From: Pedobacter cryophilus
GTDB lineage: Bacteria; Bacteroidota; Bacteroidia; Sphingobacteriales; Sphingobacteriaceae
DNA: 64,000 bases
Assembly: GCF_005116455.1 (NCBI RefSeq)
Contig: NZ_SWBP01000004.1
Location: 372,001 to 436,000 of the forward strand
Direction of reading: 5' to 3'
Part shown: positions 1 to 9,668 of the stretch, in pieces
Layout of the letters: each line of letters begins with the position of its first letter
Numbering within the stretch: the stretch's first letter is position 1
Notes under the pieces: generated by a model
What the model was told of the DNA's origin: nothing
Seen by the model: the letters and a program-made list of their open reading frames with translations, nothing else
Database searches by the model: none
Position numbers and translations under genes: made by a program

Positions 1-612
<612 letters not shown>

Positions 613-645
613 TTATTTTGGTTGGTATATATTTATGATTAATAA

Positions 646-1122
646 TTAATTTTTATTTTCTTGAGATTCGCAATAACCGTTTTTTAAACGGGTGCAATTT
701 CCATACAGATTTAAAGAATGATGCTGGATTTCAAATTTAAGTAAATCGCCCATCATCGATTGTATTTGTTGAACTCTTGGATCGCAAAACTCCACCACTT
801 TACCGCAGTCTAGGCAAATAATGTGATCATGTTGTTTAAACCCGTATGATTTTTCAAACTGAGCCATATTTTTCCCAAACTGATGCTTGGTGACCAAATC
901 ACATGAAAGTAAGAGTTCTAAAGTGTTGTAAACGGTAGCTCTACTTACTCGGTATTTTTTGTTTTTCATGTGGATATAAAGCAATTCCACATCAAAATGA
1001 TCTGTTCTTGAATATATTTCTTCGAGTATGGCGAAACGTTCAGGAGTTTTTCTGAGGTTTTTATTTTCGAGGTAAGTCTCGAAAATCTTTTTGACCATGT
1101 CTATGGTTTCTTGTACGCCCAT
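646..1122 (-). CDS. fur: Fur family transcriptional regulator
   Basis: Metal-responsive DNA-binding repressor of 158 residues, normal length for the family. A winged-helix N-terminal half (residues about 1-85, with [14 protein letters not shown] as the recognition region) is followed by a dimerisation and metal-binding half. HDH lies at 98-100, and the structural zinc site is C103-x2-C106 with C143 and C151. Whether it senses iron, zinc or peroxide cannot be told from the sequence. It sits 54 bases downstream of the relA-type gene and 33 upstream of purA. It may also have its own promoter at 1140-1170. Confidence 0.9.
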   Translation of the reverse strand: MGVQETIDMVKKIFETYLENKNLRKTPERFAILEEIYSRTDHFDVELLYIHMKNKKYRVSRATVYNTLELLLSCDLVTKHQFGKNMAQFEKSYGFKQHDHIICLDCGKVVEFCDPRVQQIQSMMGDLLKFEIQHHSLNLYGNCTRLKNGYCESQENKN

Positions 1123-1139
1123 CTTTATTCTTAAAGGTT

Positions 1140-1170
1140 CAAAGTTATTAAAATTTACAACATAGCTAAA
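1140..1170 (-). promoter_or_regulatory. Possible promoter for fur
   Basis: Read on the minus strand, TAACTTTG (1147-1140) matches the Bacteroidota -7 box TAnnTTTG. TTTA lies 19 bases upstream at 1170-1167, one base off the -33 TTTG. The fur ATG begins 18 bases after the -7 box. The -33 match is imperfect, so this is only plausible. Confidence 0.35.
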
Positions 1171-1176
1171 TGGTTT

Positions 1177-3408
1177 CTAGCTTTTTAAAGTTAGCGGTTC
1201 TGTTTCGGAGTCAAATCTGGCTACATCAGTAATTCCTTTTACTTGTTTTAGCTCGTTAATCAGGTTTTCTAAATGTTTGGTATCGTTTACATAAACCATA
1301 ATTGTTCCGTTAAATATTCCATCTTCTGTATCTACAGTAATGGATCTCATATTCACTTTAAAATCACTAGAAATTACTTTAGTGAGGTTATTAATTAAGC
1401 CAACTTCATCAATACCAATAATTTTTAGTCCGGTTAAGAATGCCAATTGCTTTTGGCTGGTCCATTTGGCTTTTACAATTCTATATCCAAAACTCGACAT
1501 GAGTTTTGTGGCATTTGGGCAATTGGTTCTGTGAATTTTAATTCCGTCAGAAACGGTTACAAAGCCAAAAACATCATCTCCGGGTATAGGATTGCAACAA
1601 TTAGAAAGTTTGTAATCTATTTTTTGTAAATCTTCGCCAATTAAAAGAATATCGCTGTCTTTGGTTTTAACCTGCTTAATTAATTTTTGAATTTGCTCTT
1701 GCTCGGTATCTAATTGTGGTTTTTGATCAATTATTTTTTCTGTAGCAGCAAATTCTTTTAAGTCTTTAAGGTCAATTAATCCTTTGGCAATGTTGTAAAA
1801 TAAATCTTGCGTAGAAGAAAGTTTAAAGAAATAAGAAAGCTTATAAATGTTATCAGAATTGTAGGTGATTTTTAACGATTTAAGTTTTCGTTCTAATATT
1901 TCTTTGCCGTCTTCGGCAACTTTTCTGCGCTCTTCTTTTAAAGATGATTTTATTTTTGCCTTTGCTTTTGCGGTGACCACAAAGTTTAACCAATCTTCTT
2001 TTGGCGCTTGTTTACCAGAGGTGATGACTTCTACTTGATCTCCGTTTTGGAGTTTATAAGATAAGGGAACCAATTTATGATTCACTTTAGCACCTATACA
2101 TTTAGCGCCTACATCTGAGTGAATTTCAAAGGCAAAATCTAAGGCTGTAGCTTCAATAGGTAATTGTATTAAATCTCCTTTTGGGGTAAAAATGAATATT
2201 TCATCAGAAAAAAGATTCATTTTAAAATCATCCAAAAAGTCTAACGCATTGGCTTCTGGGTTGCTTAACAATTCTCTAACCTTAGAAACCCATTGATCTA
2301 AACCGCTATCAGAAGATGATTCTTTATATTTCCAGTGAGCTGCAAATCCTTTTTCGGCAATTTCGTTCATTCTTTGGGTCCTAATTTGAACCTCAACCCA
2401 TTGTCCTTTTGGACCCATTACCGTGGTATGTAAAGATTCATAACCATTTGCTTTTGGCGATGAAATCCAATCTCTTAAACGATCTGGATTGGGGCGATAC
2501 AAATCAGTTACAATAGAATATGCTTTCCAGCAATCTGATTTTTCTTGATCGGGCTTGCTGTCTAAAATAATTCTGATGGCAAAAAGATCATAAACCTCTT
2601 CAAAAGGAATTCCCTTTTTCTTCATTTTGGTCCAGATAGAATTAATAGATTTTGGACGACCAACTACGTTAGCCTCCAAATCTTGTTCCTTTAATATTCT
2701 ATTAATTGGACCTATAAATTCTTTAACAAATGATTCTCTTTCGGTCTTTTTTTCATTCAACCTGGTGGCAATAAATTTATAGGTTTCAGGCTCCATATAC
2801 TTCATAGAAAGATCTTCTAATTCAGATTTTATGGTGTATAAGCCTAATCTATGGGCTAAAGGAGCATATAAATAAACAGTTTCTGAGCAAATTTTTAATT
2901 GCTTATCCCTGGGCATAAAGTCCATGGTGCGCATATTATGTAACCTGTCTGCCAGTTTAATTAAGATCACCCTTACATCATCAGCAAGGGTAAGCAGCAT
3001 TTTTCTGAAATTCTCTGCCTGCATAGAGCTATTGGCATCAAAAACTCCAGATATTTTGGTTAATCCATCAATAATTTTAGCAACTTTTTTCCCAAATTCT
3101 CTTTCAATATCTTCTAAGGTAATTTCTGTATCTTCTACCACATCATGCAAAAGCGCACAAACTATAGAGGTTGTTCCCAGTCCAATTTCTTCGGCAGCAA
3201 TTTGAGCAACGGCTATAGGATGATAAATATAAGGCTCACCAGATTTTCGGCGCATATCTTTATGGCTTTCCACAGCCATATCAAACGCCATCCTTATCAT
3301 TCTTTTATCTCCTTTTTTAAGTGTTGATTTACAGGCTCTTAATAAGGCTCTGTACCTTTTTAGAATCTCTGATTTTTCTGCCTCTATGTCTATAATGTAA
3401 TCTTTCAT
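1177..3408 (-). CDS. Bifunctional (p)ppGpp synthetase/hydrolase (RelA/SpoT family)
   Basis: Long RSH protein of 743 residues controlling the stringent-response alarmone. Domains in order: HD hydrolase (about 35-190) with the metal ligands YHP (His63) and HD (His88-Asp89) intact, so hydrolysis is expected; synthetase (about 240-355) containing YDLFAIRI and YESLHTTV; TGS (about 405-465, IFIFTPKGD); a Cys-containing linker (SNCCNPIPGD); and a C-terminal ACT domain (about 665-735). This is the architecture of the single bifunctional Rel usual in Bacteroidota. The start at 3408 leaves about 100 bases to the divergent DUF4294 gene. It is the first gene of the relA-fur-purA run. Confidence 0.93.
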   Translation of the reverse strand: MKDYIIDIEAEKSEILKRYRALLRACKSTLKKGDKRMIRMAFDMAVESHKDMRRKSGEPYIYHPIAVAQIAAEEIGLGTTSIVCALLHDVVEDTEITLEDIEREFGKKVAKIIDGLTKISGVFDANSSMQAENFRKMLLTLADDVRVILIKLADRLHNMRTMDFMPRDKQLKICSETVYLYAPLAHRLGLYTIKSELEDLSMKYMEPETYKFIATRLNEKKTERESFVKEFIGPINRILKEQDLEANVVGRPKSINSIWTKMKKKGIPFEEVYDLFAIRIILDSKPDQEKSDCWKAYSIVTDLYRPNPDRLRDWISSPKANGYESLHTTVMGPKGQWVEVQIRTQRMNEIAEKGFAAHWKYKESSSDSGLDQWVSKVRELLSNPEANALDFLDDFKMNLFSDEIFIFTPKGDLIQLPIEATALDFAFEIHSDVGAKCIGAKVNHKLVPLSYKLQNGDQVEVITSGKQAPKEDWLNFVVTAKAKAKIKSSLKEERRKVAEDGKEILERKLKSLKITYNSDNIYKLSYFFKLSSTQDLFYNIAKGLIDLKDLKEFAATEKIIDQKPQLDTEQEQIQKLIKQVKTKDSDILLIGEDLQKIDYKLSNCCNPIPGDDVFGFVTVSDGIKIHRTNCPNATKLMSSFGYRIVKAKWTSQKQLAFLTGLKIIGIDEVGLINNLTKVISSDFKVNMRSITVDTEDGIFNGTIMVYVNDTKHLENLINELKQVKGITDVARFDSETEPLTLKS

Positions 3409-3510
3409 TTAAAAATTTCCCTTATGCAATCTTTTCACGTTAAAATAACGAATTTTGGGTTACTTATTGCTATTTAAAGTAATTAATATGCAATAAATTC
3501 GTATATTAAA

Positions 3511-4122
3511 ATGATGAAAACGAAAGCATTTTTTATTTTCTGTTTTGTATTCCTTTTAGGATATCATGCCAAAGCTCAAGAATCTTATGTGAGAGCGGGT
3601 CAAAATGATACTATTAAAGTTTCGGCTATTAACTACAATGGCGAATTAATGCCTTGGATTGTTTTAAATGAAGTAAATGTGGTTTCCACCCGTTTGTTTA
3701 AATCTCAAGATGATTTTAACAAATATAGAAGGTTAAGGTATAATGTATTAAAGGTTTTGCCTTACGCTCGTTTTGCAGGGCAAAGATATCGCCAGCTTGA
3801 AAAAGACTTAGCGGTAACTACTGATAGAAGAAAACAAAAAGCGTTGGTTAAGGGTTGTGAAAAAGAAATCAAAGATTTGTTTAATAGAGATGTTAAAAAC
3901 ATGTCCATCTCACAAGGAGAAGTCCTTATTAAATTAATTGACAGGGAAACAGGAAATAGTAGTTATGACTTGGTGAAAGATATGAAAGGTGGAGTTTCTG
4001 CGTTTTTAATGCAATCTGTGGCTAGGGTATTTGGACATGATTTAAAAAGCCAATACGACCCAGAGGAAGAAAGAGATATAGAATCCATCATTCGTTCTGC
4101 GGGTTATTACAGTTACCAATAA
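3511..4122 (+). CDS. DUF4294 domain protein, exported
   Basis: Protein of 203 residues with a Sec signal peptide (hydrophobic residues about 5-18, cleavage after a KAQ-type site near residue 22). The rest matches my recollection of DUF4294, a Bacteroidota-specific periplasmic family. Visible features are WIVLNEVNVVSTR, a basic helical stretch rich in Arg/Tyr/Lys (RYRQLEKDL) and GEVLIKLIDRETG. No catalytic motif is recognised and function is unknown. Two adjacent ATG codons are possible starts. The gpx ATG follows four bases after its stop, so this gene, gpx and bshB1 look like one operon. Confidence 0.75.
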   Translation: MMKTKAFFIFCFVFLLGYHAKAQESYVRAGQNDTIKVSAINYNGELMPWIVLNEVNVVSTRLFKSQDDFNKYRRLRYNVLKVLPYARFAGQRYRQLEKDLAVTTDRRKQKALVKGCEKEIKDLFNRDVKNMSISQGEVLIKLIDRETGNSSYDLVKDMKGGVSAFLMQSVARVFGHDLKSQYDPEEERDIESIIRSAGYYSYQ

Positions 4123-4126
4123 TATA

Positions 4127-4636
4127 ATGACTGAAAAAAATATTTATCAATTTAAAGTTGATACCATTAAAGGTGAAGAAGTAAGCCTTAAAAATTACGA
4201 AGGCAAGGTTTTAATGATCGTAAATACAGCCTCTGAGTGTGGTTTTACACCTCAATTAGAAGATCTAGAACAGCTAAGGAAAGATTTTGAAGGAGAAAAA
4301 TTTGAGATTTTAGCTTTTCCAAGTAATGATTTTGGGCAACAAGAACCTTTAGAAGGAGATGCAATTAGTAAGTTTTGTGTCATCAATTATCATACTCATT
4401 TTACTATTTTTAAGAAAATGAGGGTAAGAGGAACTTACGCATCGCCACTGTATAAATTTCTTTCTGATAAAAAATTGAACGGACATGTAAACGCCTCCCC
4501 GCGTTGGAATTTTCATAAATACCTTATCAACAGTAAAGGAGAAGTGATAGATTATTTTTATCCTTTTACCAAACCTAACTCAGCCAAAGTGAAAAAGGCT
4601 ATTCAAAAGTTGTTAAGTACTACAAAAAAAGATTAA
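4127..4636 (+). CDS. Glutathione peroxidase family (thioredoxin-type) peroxidase
   Basis: Reduces hydroperoxides. The 169-residue protein has the GPx fold signatures: peroxidatic Cys38 in NTASECGFTPQ, Gln71 in FGQQEP, and Trp127-Asn128 in WNFHKYLIN, which complete the catalytic tetrad. A cysteine codon, not selenocysteine, is used. The usual FPCNQF motif reads FPSNDF (residues 64-69), so that conserved cysteine is Ser66. Cys84 in SKFCVINY occupies the position of the resolving cysteine of thioredoxin-dependent GPx enzymes. Thioredoxin is therefore the likely reductant (inference). Its stop overlaps the bshB1 start by one base (TAATG). Confidence 0.88.
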   Translation: MTEKNIYQFKVDTIKGEEVSLKNYEGKVLMIVNTASECGFTPQLEDLEQLRKDFEGEKFEILAFPSNDFGQQEPLEGDAISKFCVINYHTHFTIFKKMRVRGTYASPLYKFLSDKKLNGHVNASPRWNFHKYLINSKGEVIDYFYPFTKPNSAKVKKAIQKLLSTTKKD

Positions 4637-5358
4637 TGAAATTAGACTTATTGTTTATTGCAGCTCATCCAGATGATGTTGAATTGGGTGCAGCCGGAAC
4701 TATTTTGAAGTACAAAAAAGAAGGTAAAAAGGTTGGAATTGTTGACCTTACCAGAGGAGAATTAGGAACCCGTGGCAGTGCAGAGATTAGAGATGAAGAA
4801 GCCGCAGAGGCCGCTAAAATTTTAGGAATAGATGCCAGGGAAAATCTAAAATTTAAAGATGGTTTTTTTAAAAACGATGAAGAGCACCAAAAAGAAGTCA
4901 TCAGAATCATCAGAAAATACCAACCGGAAATAATTATTACTAATGCTTATCATGATCGTCATCCAGACCATGGTAGAGCTTCTGAATTAGTGAATGATGC
5001 TTGTTTTTTTTCGGGTTTACCCAAAATTATTACCAAAGATGAAGAAGTAATTCAAGAAGCTTGGCGTCCAAATTTATTGTTACATTTTATACAGGATCAA
5101 TACATTCAGCCTGATATTGTCATAGATATTACTGAGTTTATGGATCAAAAATTAGCCTCTATTAGAGCGTATAAAACTCAATTTTTTGTAGAAGGGGTAG
5201 AGTTAGATGAGCCTCAAACCTATATTTCTAATCCAGCTTTTTTAGAAGTAATTATTGGCAGAGCCAGAGAATTTGGAAAATCTATGAAAGTACCATTTGC
5301 CGAAGGATTTTTATCTAAGAAGATTTTAGGGGTTGATGATTTATTTAATTTAAGGTAA
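4636..5358 (+). CDS. bshB1: Bacillithiol biosynthesis deacetylase BshB1
   Basis: LmbE/PIG-L-type zinc deacetylase that removes the acetyl group from GlcNAc-malate during bacillithiol synthesis. The 240-residue protein opens with the metal-binding HPDD motif (His11-Asp14). It has the BshB1-type block DLTRGELGTRGS and the second motif DRHPDHGRA. Cytoplasmic, normal length. It overlaps gpx by one base, which links low-molecular-weight thiol synthesis with peroxide detoxification. BshB1 is the common form in Bacteroidota, so the specific name is fairly safe. Confidence 0.9.
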   Translation: MKLDLLFIAAHPDDVELGAAGTILKYKKEGKKVGIVDLTRGELGTRGSAEIRDEEAAEAAKILGIDARENLKFKDGFFKNDEEHQKEVIRIIRKYQPEIIITNAYHDRHPDHGRASELVNDACFFSGLPKIITKDEEVIQEAWRPNLLLHFIQDQYIQPDIVIDITEFMDQKLASIRAYKTQFFVEGVELDEPQTYISNPAFLEVIIGRAREFGKSMKVPFAEGFLSKKILGVDDLFNLR

Positions 5359-5490
5359 TATTATCTAGTCAATTTTAAGAATTTTTCAACACAGATTATA
5401 AGGATTACTCGGATTTATAACACAAATTTTTAAGATTAAAAAGTAGATTTTCGTCTCTGTATTTAATTATTTTTTTCGAAAATTTAATTT

Positions 5491-5532
5491 CTCTGTTACC
5501 TCTGTGAAATTCTTTGCGCCCTTTGTGGTTTA
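5491..5532. repeat. Intergenic CTCTGTG-type repeat, copy 1
   Basis: A T/G/C-biased stretch made of CTCTGTTACCTCTGTGAA and CTTTGCGCCCTTTGTGGTTT. Closely related stretches occur at 58722-58753 and 58796-58827. The end of this copy coincides with the stop codon of the WD40 gene (5530-5532). No coding potential was seen. The rest of 5359-5490 is AT-rich and featureless. Confidence 0.6.
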
Positions 5533-6432
5533 AGAAACATCTTCAAAATCCCAAATCTTCAACATTTTATCATCACCAACAGAAAGTAAATGTTCACCAT
5601 TTGCAGTCCAGCAAATATCATTGACTGATAAACGATGCCCTTCTTTAGCTTTATCAATACTTAAATTTTTAAAAAGGGACCAATCTTCAGCTCTCCAAAT
5701 TTTAATAGATTTATCTCTGCTTGCAGTAGCAAAATAAGGTTGAGTTGGATGATAAACGATTTTGTAAATAGCAAATAAATGTGCCGCAAAGTCTTGTTTA
5801 CACTCCCAAGAATTTACATCCCACACTTTTAAATGGGCATCTCGGCCTCCGCTAAGTAAGTATTTGCCATTATTAGAAAAAGTGACTGATCCAATTCCTA
5901 CTTCGTGACCATGAAATTCATTAATAAAAGAATAATCATCTAAATGATAAATTCTTATCATCTCATCATTTGAAACACTCACCAGTAAATTTTTCTGCTG
6001 GTGAATTGTAAAAGAACGTACTTTTTGTATTCCAGATTGAAATTGATGAATGTTTTTTTTTTCTATAGGATCAATAATCAGAATTGTCCCTCTGTCGGTA
6101 CTCGCTATGAGTTCTTTTTTTTGTGAGACAAATTTCAGAGAAAAGACTGCAGAACCTGCATTTAATTTTCCTAATAATTGGGTGCTACTTAAATCAAAAA
6201 AACAAATATTACCATCATTACAACCTGCAATTAATAAGTTGTTTTCTGGGATAATTTCTAAACAATAAACGGTATGTTGAATTTGATTGAAAATTCTTTG
6301 ATGAATTTTAGTATCCGAATTCCATTCTACTATGCCTTTATCATTACCCGCAGTGTACAATAATGGCTCAAAAGGATGAGCAATTACTGCGTAAATTGGG
6401 TTACTGTGACCGGCTAATGTAGAAGCTTTCAT
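5530..6432 (-). CDS. WD40 repeat protein
   Basis: Protein of 300 residues made almost entirely of WD40 repeats forming one beta-propeller, about seven blades. Repeats are seen as GHSNPIYAV...GIVEWN, GCNDGNICFFDL, GHEVGIGSVTF...GGRDAHLKVWDV, ASRDKSIKIWRA and VGDDKMLKIWDF. There is no signal peptide, so it is probably a cytoplasmic scaffold. No enzymatic domain or specific partner is recognised. It lies 70 bases downstream of hisIE on the same strand, so it may be read from the his transcript, but no functional link to histidine synthesis is known to me. Confidence 0.85.
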   Translation of the reverse strand: MKASTLAGHSNPIYAVIAHPFEPLLYTAGNDKGIVEWNSDTKIHQRIFNQIQHTVYCLEIIPENNLLIAGCNDGNICFFDLSSTQLLGKLNAGSAVFSLKFVSQKKELIASTDRGTILIIDPIEKKNIHQFQSGIQKVRSFTIHQQKNLLVSVSNDEMIRIYHLDDYSFINEFHGHEVGIGSVTFSNNGKYLLSGGRDAHLKVWDVNSWECKQDFAAHLFAIYKIVYHPTQPYFATASRDKSIKIWRAEDWSLFKNLSIDKAKEGHRLSVNDICWTANGEHLLSVGDDKMLKIWDFEDVS

Positions 6433-6502
6433 TATTTGAGGTTTGAGGTCTGAGGTAAAAGGTTTAGGGTTTACACCTTATACCTTTTAGCTAAATGCCT
6501 TT
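6433..6502. repeat. Low-complexity GAGGTTT/AGGTTTAGGG tract
   Basis: The gap between hisIE and the WD40 gene is filled with imperfect short iterations (GAGGTTTGAGGTCTGAGG, AAGGTTTAGGGTTT, ACACCTTATACCTTTT). It is noncoding. Similar low-complexity fillers occupy other his gaps at 11939-11976 and 13273-13339. Confidence 0.5.
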
Positions 6503-7093
6503 CTATTGGTGTCTAGACTCTAAGTTTTTAGCTACGTCTTGAAGAGAAAATCCTTTTTCTTTTAACAGAACTAGCAAGTGAAAAACTAAATCTGAAGATT
6601 CATTAATGAAATCATGATCTGTTTCTGCTAAAGCTGCAATTACGGTTTCTACACCTTCTTCGCCCACTTTTTGAGCGATTTTATTTAATCCTTTGGCTCT
6701 TAGTTTGTTAACATAAGATTCTTCGGTGGGATTTTCGTACCTGTCTTTGATGATATTTTCTAATTGGAAAATAAAATTTTGATTATAACCAGTGTCAAAA
6801 CAGCTTCTTGTGCCTTTATGGCAAGTTGGCCCAACCGGATTTACTTTTATTAATAAAGTATCTTGATCACAATCTAAACTAATAGATTTTACAAACAAAA
6901 AATGACCACTTTCTTCGCCTTTAGTCCATAAACGGTTTTTTGTGCGAGAAAAGAAAGTTACTTTTCCTTCTTTTTCGGTTTTTTCAAAAGCTTCATTGTT
7001 CATGTAGCCCAACATTAAAACCTCTAAAGTTTGTTCGTCCTGAATAATCACCGGCACTAAGCCTTCGCTTTTATTGAAATCTATGTTCATCAA
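6503..7093 (-). CDS. hisIE: Bifunctional phosphoribosyl-AMP cyclohydrolase / phosphoribosyl-ATP pyrophosphatase
   Basis: Catalyses steps two and three of histidine synthesis. The 196-residue fusion has HisI at about 1-108, with the metal-binding LDCDQDTLL and CHKGTRSCF cysteines. HisE follows at about 110-196, with [23 protein letters not shown] and the helical nucleotide-binding region. Both halves look intact. The start ATG overlaps the hisF stop by four bases, so the two are translationally coupled. It is the last gene of the his operon. Confidence 0.95.
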   Translation of the reverse strand: MMNIDFNKSEGLVPVIIQDEQTLEVLMLGYMNNEAFEKTEKEGKVTFFSRTKNRLWTKGEESGHFLFVKSISLDCDQDTLLIKVNPVGPTCHKGTRSCFDTGYNQNFIFQLENIIKDRYENPTEESYVNKLRAKGLNKIAQKVGEEGVETVIAALAETDHDFINESSDLVFHLLVLLKEKGFSLQDVAKNLESRHQ

Positions 7094-7875
7094 ATTCTGA
7101 TTTCTATGTGGTTGTTTTTTAATAATTGTTTTAATTCTGGAATCAGTATTTCGCCGTAATGAAAAACTGAGGCCGCTAAAGCTGCATCAACATTAGTTTT
7201 TTGGAATACATCTACAAAATCTTGTGCAGAGCCAGCACCGCCTGAGGCTATGACAGGAATACTTACCATATCATTTATTTGCTTTAGCAATAGGTTATCA
7301 AAACCTGATTTTGTGCCATCTTTATCCATAGAAGTGAGTAGGATTTCTCCAGCTCCTCTAGATTCTGCTTCTTTTATCCAATGTTGTGTTTGTAATTCGG
7401 TGGCAATTCTTCCGCCGTTTAAATGTACAAAATCACCTGTTTCTAAATGTTTCGTATCGACCGCTAAAACCACAAATTGAACTCCAAATGCTTTTGCTAA
7501 ATCATTAATTAATTGAGGGTTTCTTACCGCTGCAGAATTGATAGATATTTTATCTGCTCCGGCATTCAATAAAGCTTCCGCATCTTTTAACTCGCTAATT
7601 CCACCACCAATGGTAAACGGAATATTAATTTGACGGGCAACAGATTTCACCATTTCAATGGTCGTCTTTCGCTTTTCATGAGTGGCAGTAATGTCTAAAA
7701 ATACCAGCTCATCTGCTCCTTGTTGAGAGTATTGCCAAGCTAATTCAACTGGGTCGCCAGCATCTCTTAGGTCAACAAAATTGATGCCTTTTACTGTCCG
7801 TCCGTCTTTAACGTCGAGGCAAGGAATGATACGTTTACTGAGATTACCCCTAAATCCTCCAAAGGGGACTTCCAT
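7090..7875 (-). CDS. hisF: Imidazole glycerol phosphate synthase cyclase subunit HisF
   Basis: (beta/alpha)8-barrel that uses ammonia from HisH to form IGP and AICAR. The sequence from [19 protein letters not shown] onward is standard HisF, with the catalytic Asp in CLDVKDG and the second in VLAVDTK. The annotated start is the ATG at 7875, which adds [11 protein letters not shown] ahead of the conserved LSKRII. A GTG at 7899 is a longer alternative. No start codon exists at the usual position: an AAT codon directly precedes the CTC for Leu. Those N-terminal residues are encoded by the end of an inserted DUF559 cassette, and the frame is continuous with it up to a stop codon. The native start was probably lost on insertion. 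It overlaps hisIE by four bases. Confidence 0.93.
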   Translation of the reverse strand: MEVPFGGFRGNLSKRIIPCLDVKDGRTVKGINFVDLRDAGDPVELAWQYSQQGADELVFLDITATHEKRKTTIEMVKSVARQINIPFTIGGGISELKDAEALLNAGADKISINSAAVRNPQLINDLAKAFGVQFVVLAVDTKHLETGDFVHLNGGRIATELQTQHWIKEAESRGAGEILLTSMDKDGTKSGFDNLLLKQINDMVSIPVIASGGAGSAQDFVDVFQKTNVDAALAASVFHYGEILIPELKQLLKNNHIEIRI

Positions 7876-8291
7876 GTTTACTTTTATTGTGTTTAACACT
7901 TTTTCAATATTGTGAAAGACTTCTTGATTTGCAAATCTAAGTACCTTAATACCTAAATTTTCTAAATCTAATTGTCTTATTTTGTCATTTTGTAATATTT
8001 CTGTTCGGTTATGAATGCTTCCGTCTAACTCTATGATTAATTTATGTTGATGGCAATAAAAATCAGCTATGTAATTAGAAATTGGATGTTATCTTCTAAA
8101 TCTACAACCTAATTGTTTTCCATTCAAATATCCCCATAATAATTTTTCCGCATCTGTTTCTCTATTTCTTAATTCTTTTGCATTTTGAAAAATTATCTTG
8201 TTTGCACCAAAAAACATATTTGTTTTTTCCATATCTCGGAATTATAAAAGATATTTTATTTCCATTTTAAATTTCGATGCGATTACCCCCT
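7842..8291. mobile_element. Inserted DUF559 cassette between hisA and hisF (putative)
   Basis: The segment is bounded by short direct repeats, GATTACCCCT (7842-7851) and GATTACCCCCT (8281-8291), each beside a C-rich/G-rich inverted patch (7846-7868 and 8285-8306). Between them lies a decayed DUF559-type endonuclease gene. The left boundary falls exactly at the hisF start. No transposase is present. The cassette interpretation is inference from the boundaries and from the uninterrupted his order on both sides. Confidence 0.5.
7876..8232 (-). pseudogene. DUF559 endonuclease-like gene, broken by an in-frame stop
   Basis: Reading from the ATG at 8232 gives a DUF559-like N-terminus (NAKELRNRETDAEKLLWGYL, then QLGCRFRR). 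It is interrupted by TAA at 8091-8089, then continues in the same frame with [20 protein letters not shown] and ELDGSIHNR. The TAA stands where homologues I recall carry a Gln codon (CAA), so one C-to-T change would explain it. The D-x-E-like IADFYC...LIIELDG region is the presumed nuclease core of this Vsr-like family. After the stop the frame runs without interruption into hisF. It is probably non-functional unless read through. Confidence 0.7.
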
Positions 8292-8307
8292 TTAGGGGTC
8301 GGGGGTA

Positions 8308-9057
8308 CTATAACGACGTTAACATCTGCAAATTCCAGTTTTTTATTTCTTCAATGGAAATATGACCTTCATAAATAGCTTTTCCTACTACGCAAGATTC
8401 TATTTTAAACTCATTGAGTTCTTCAATATCTGCCATTGAACTGATTCCTCCCGAGGCAATCAGTTTTATAAATGGAGAATGATTAAGTAATTTTTTGTAC
8501 AAATCTACTCCGGCTCCACCAAGTTTTCCGTCTTTGTCAATATCGGTGCATAAGAATCTGAAAAACCCTAATTGTAAACATTTGTCTACATAATCCATCA
8601 ACTTAATTGGAGAGCTTTCCATCCAACCAGAATATTTAATCACTTCATCTAACACATCTATGGCTACCACAACTTGGTCAGAACATTTTGTTTTTCCGCA
8701 AAGTTCTTCGCTTAATTCTTGTAAAAAAGTGGGGTTGGTAATGGCTTGTGTACCTACAATTACTCGGTGTATACCCGAGTCTAAAAGTTCTTTTACTTTC
8801 TCTATGCTTCTCACTCCACCACCATATTGAACCTTCATATCGGTTTTTTTGATGATGTCAAATAAATATTTTTGGTTGCTAAAATCTCCTTTAGCGCCAT
8901 TTAAATCAATAATATGAACATATTCTGTACCGTTAGATTGGTATAATTCTATTTGTTCTTCTAAAGAAACTTCATATTTTGTTACCTGATTGTAATCACC
9001 TTCACGTAGGCGCACAATTTTTTGATCTAAGACATCAACAGCGGGAATGATATACAT
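8308..9057 (-). CDS. hisA: ProFAR isomerase HisA
   Basis: Amadori isomerase of histidine synthesis, a (beta/alpha)8 barrel of 249 residues. Family marks are MYIIPAVDVLDQKIVRL with the catalytic Asp8, QYGGGVRSIE, and the second acid in CTDIDKDGKLGGAG. Length is normal. It lies nine bases after hisH and is separated from hisF by the DUF559 cassette, the only large interruption in the his operon. Confidence 0.94.
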   Translation of the reverse strand: MYIIPAVDVLDQKIVRLREGDYNQVTKYEVSLEEQIELYQSNGTEYVHIIDLNGAKGDFSNQKYLFDIIKKTDMKVQYGGGVRSIEKVKELLDSGIHRVIVGTQAITNPTFLQELSEELCGKTKCSDQVVVAIDVLDEVIKYSGWMESSPIKLMDYVDKCLQLGFFRFLCTDIDKDGKLGGAGVDLYKKLLNHSPFIKLIASGGISSMADIEELNEFKIESCVVGKAIYEGHISIEEIKNWNLQMLTSL

Positions 9058-9066
9058 TTTGACAGT

Positions 9067-9657
9067 TTATAAGTGTGCAAAATTTTTAAGGAGCATTTCG
9101 CCTGCCTCACCAGATTTTTCTGGATGAAACTGAACTCCATAAAAGTTATTTTTTTGTATGCTAGCAGAAAATTTAATTCCGTAATTACAATAAGCAGATG
9201 TAAATTTAGAATTAAATTCTATAAAATAGGAGTGTACAAAATAAAAATAGGAAGCTGGAAGAATGTTCTTAAATAAAGGACAGTCTTTATTTGGGTAAAT
9301 TTGGTTCCATCCCATGTGAGGGACTTTTTTACAAATTTCTTCTTCAAACCTTAAAGTTTGAACCGGAATAATTTCTAACATTAGAGAATTTCCCTCTTCA
9401 GAATAATTGGTGAGGAGTTGCATACCAACGCAAATTCCTAATACCGGTTTAGTTAAACTTTTGATTTTTGAAACCAAACCTGTATCCCTTAATTTTTGCA
9501 TGGCAGTACCGGCATGTCCCACTCCAGGAATGATGATTCTGTCATACAAATCAAAATCAGTTTCTGTATTGATCATTCCATAACTGAGATTTAGCCTTTC
9601 TAAAGCTGCAGTTAGCGAAAAAATATTACCAGCACCGTAGTTTACAATTCCTATCAT
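9067..9657 (-). CDS. hisH: Imidazole glycerol phosphate synthase glutaminase subunit HisH
   Basis: Class I glutamine amidotransferase that feeds ammonia to HisF. The start is placed at the ATG at 9657, giving MIGIVNYGAGNIFSL, the standard N-terminus, and a 196-residue protein. The frame stays open upstream to 9714, but those 19 codons are read from a palindromic repeat and are not homologous. The nucleophile Cys lies in LGICVGMQLL, and the His-x-Glu pair in QFHPEKSG completes the triad. The neighbours are hisB upstream, separated by the palindrome, and hisA downstream. Confidence 0.94.
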   Translation of the reverse strand: MIGIVNYGAGNIFSLTAALERLNLSYGMINTETDFDLYDRIIIPGVGHAGTAMQKLRDTGLVSKIKSLTKPVLGICVGMQLLTNYSEEGNSLMLEIIPVQTLRFEEEICKKVPHMGWNQIYPNKDCPLFKNILPASYFYFVHSYFIEFNSKFTSAYCNYGIKFSASIQKNNFYGVQFHPEKSGEAGEMLLKNFAHL

Positions 9658-9668
9658 TTTTTTATTAC

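Noticed and set aside
4127-4636. Selenocysteine glutathione peroxidase
   Set aside because: The catalytic position is an ordinary TGT cysteine codon (Cys38) and there is no in-frame TGA.
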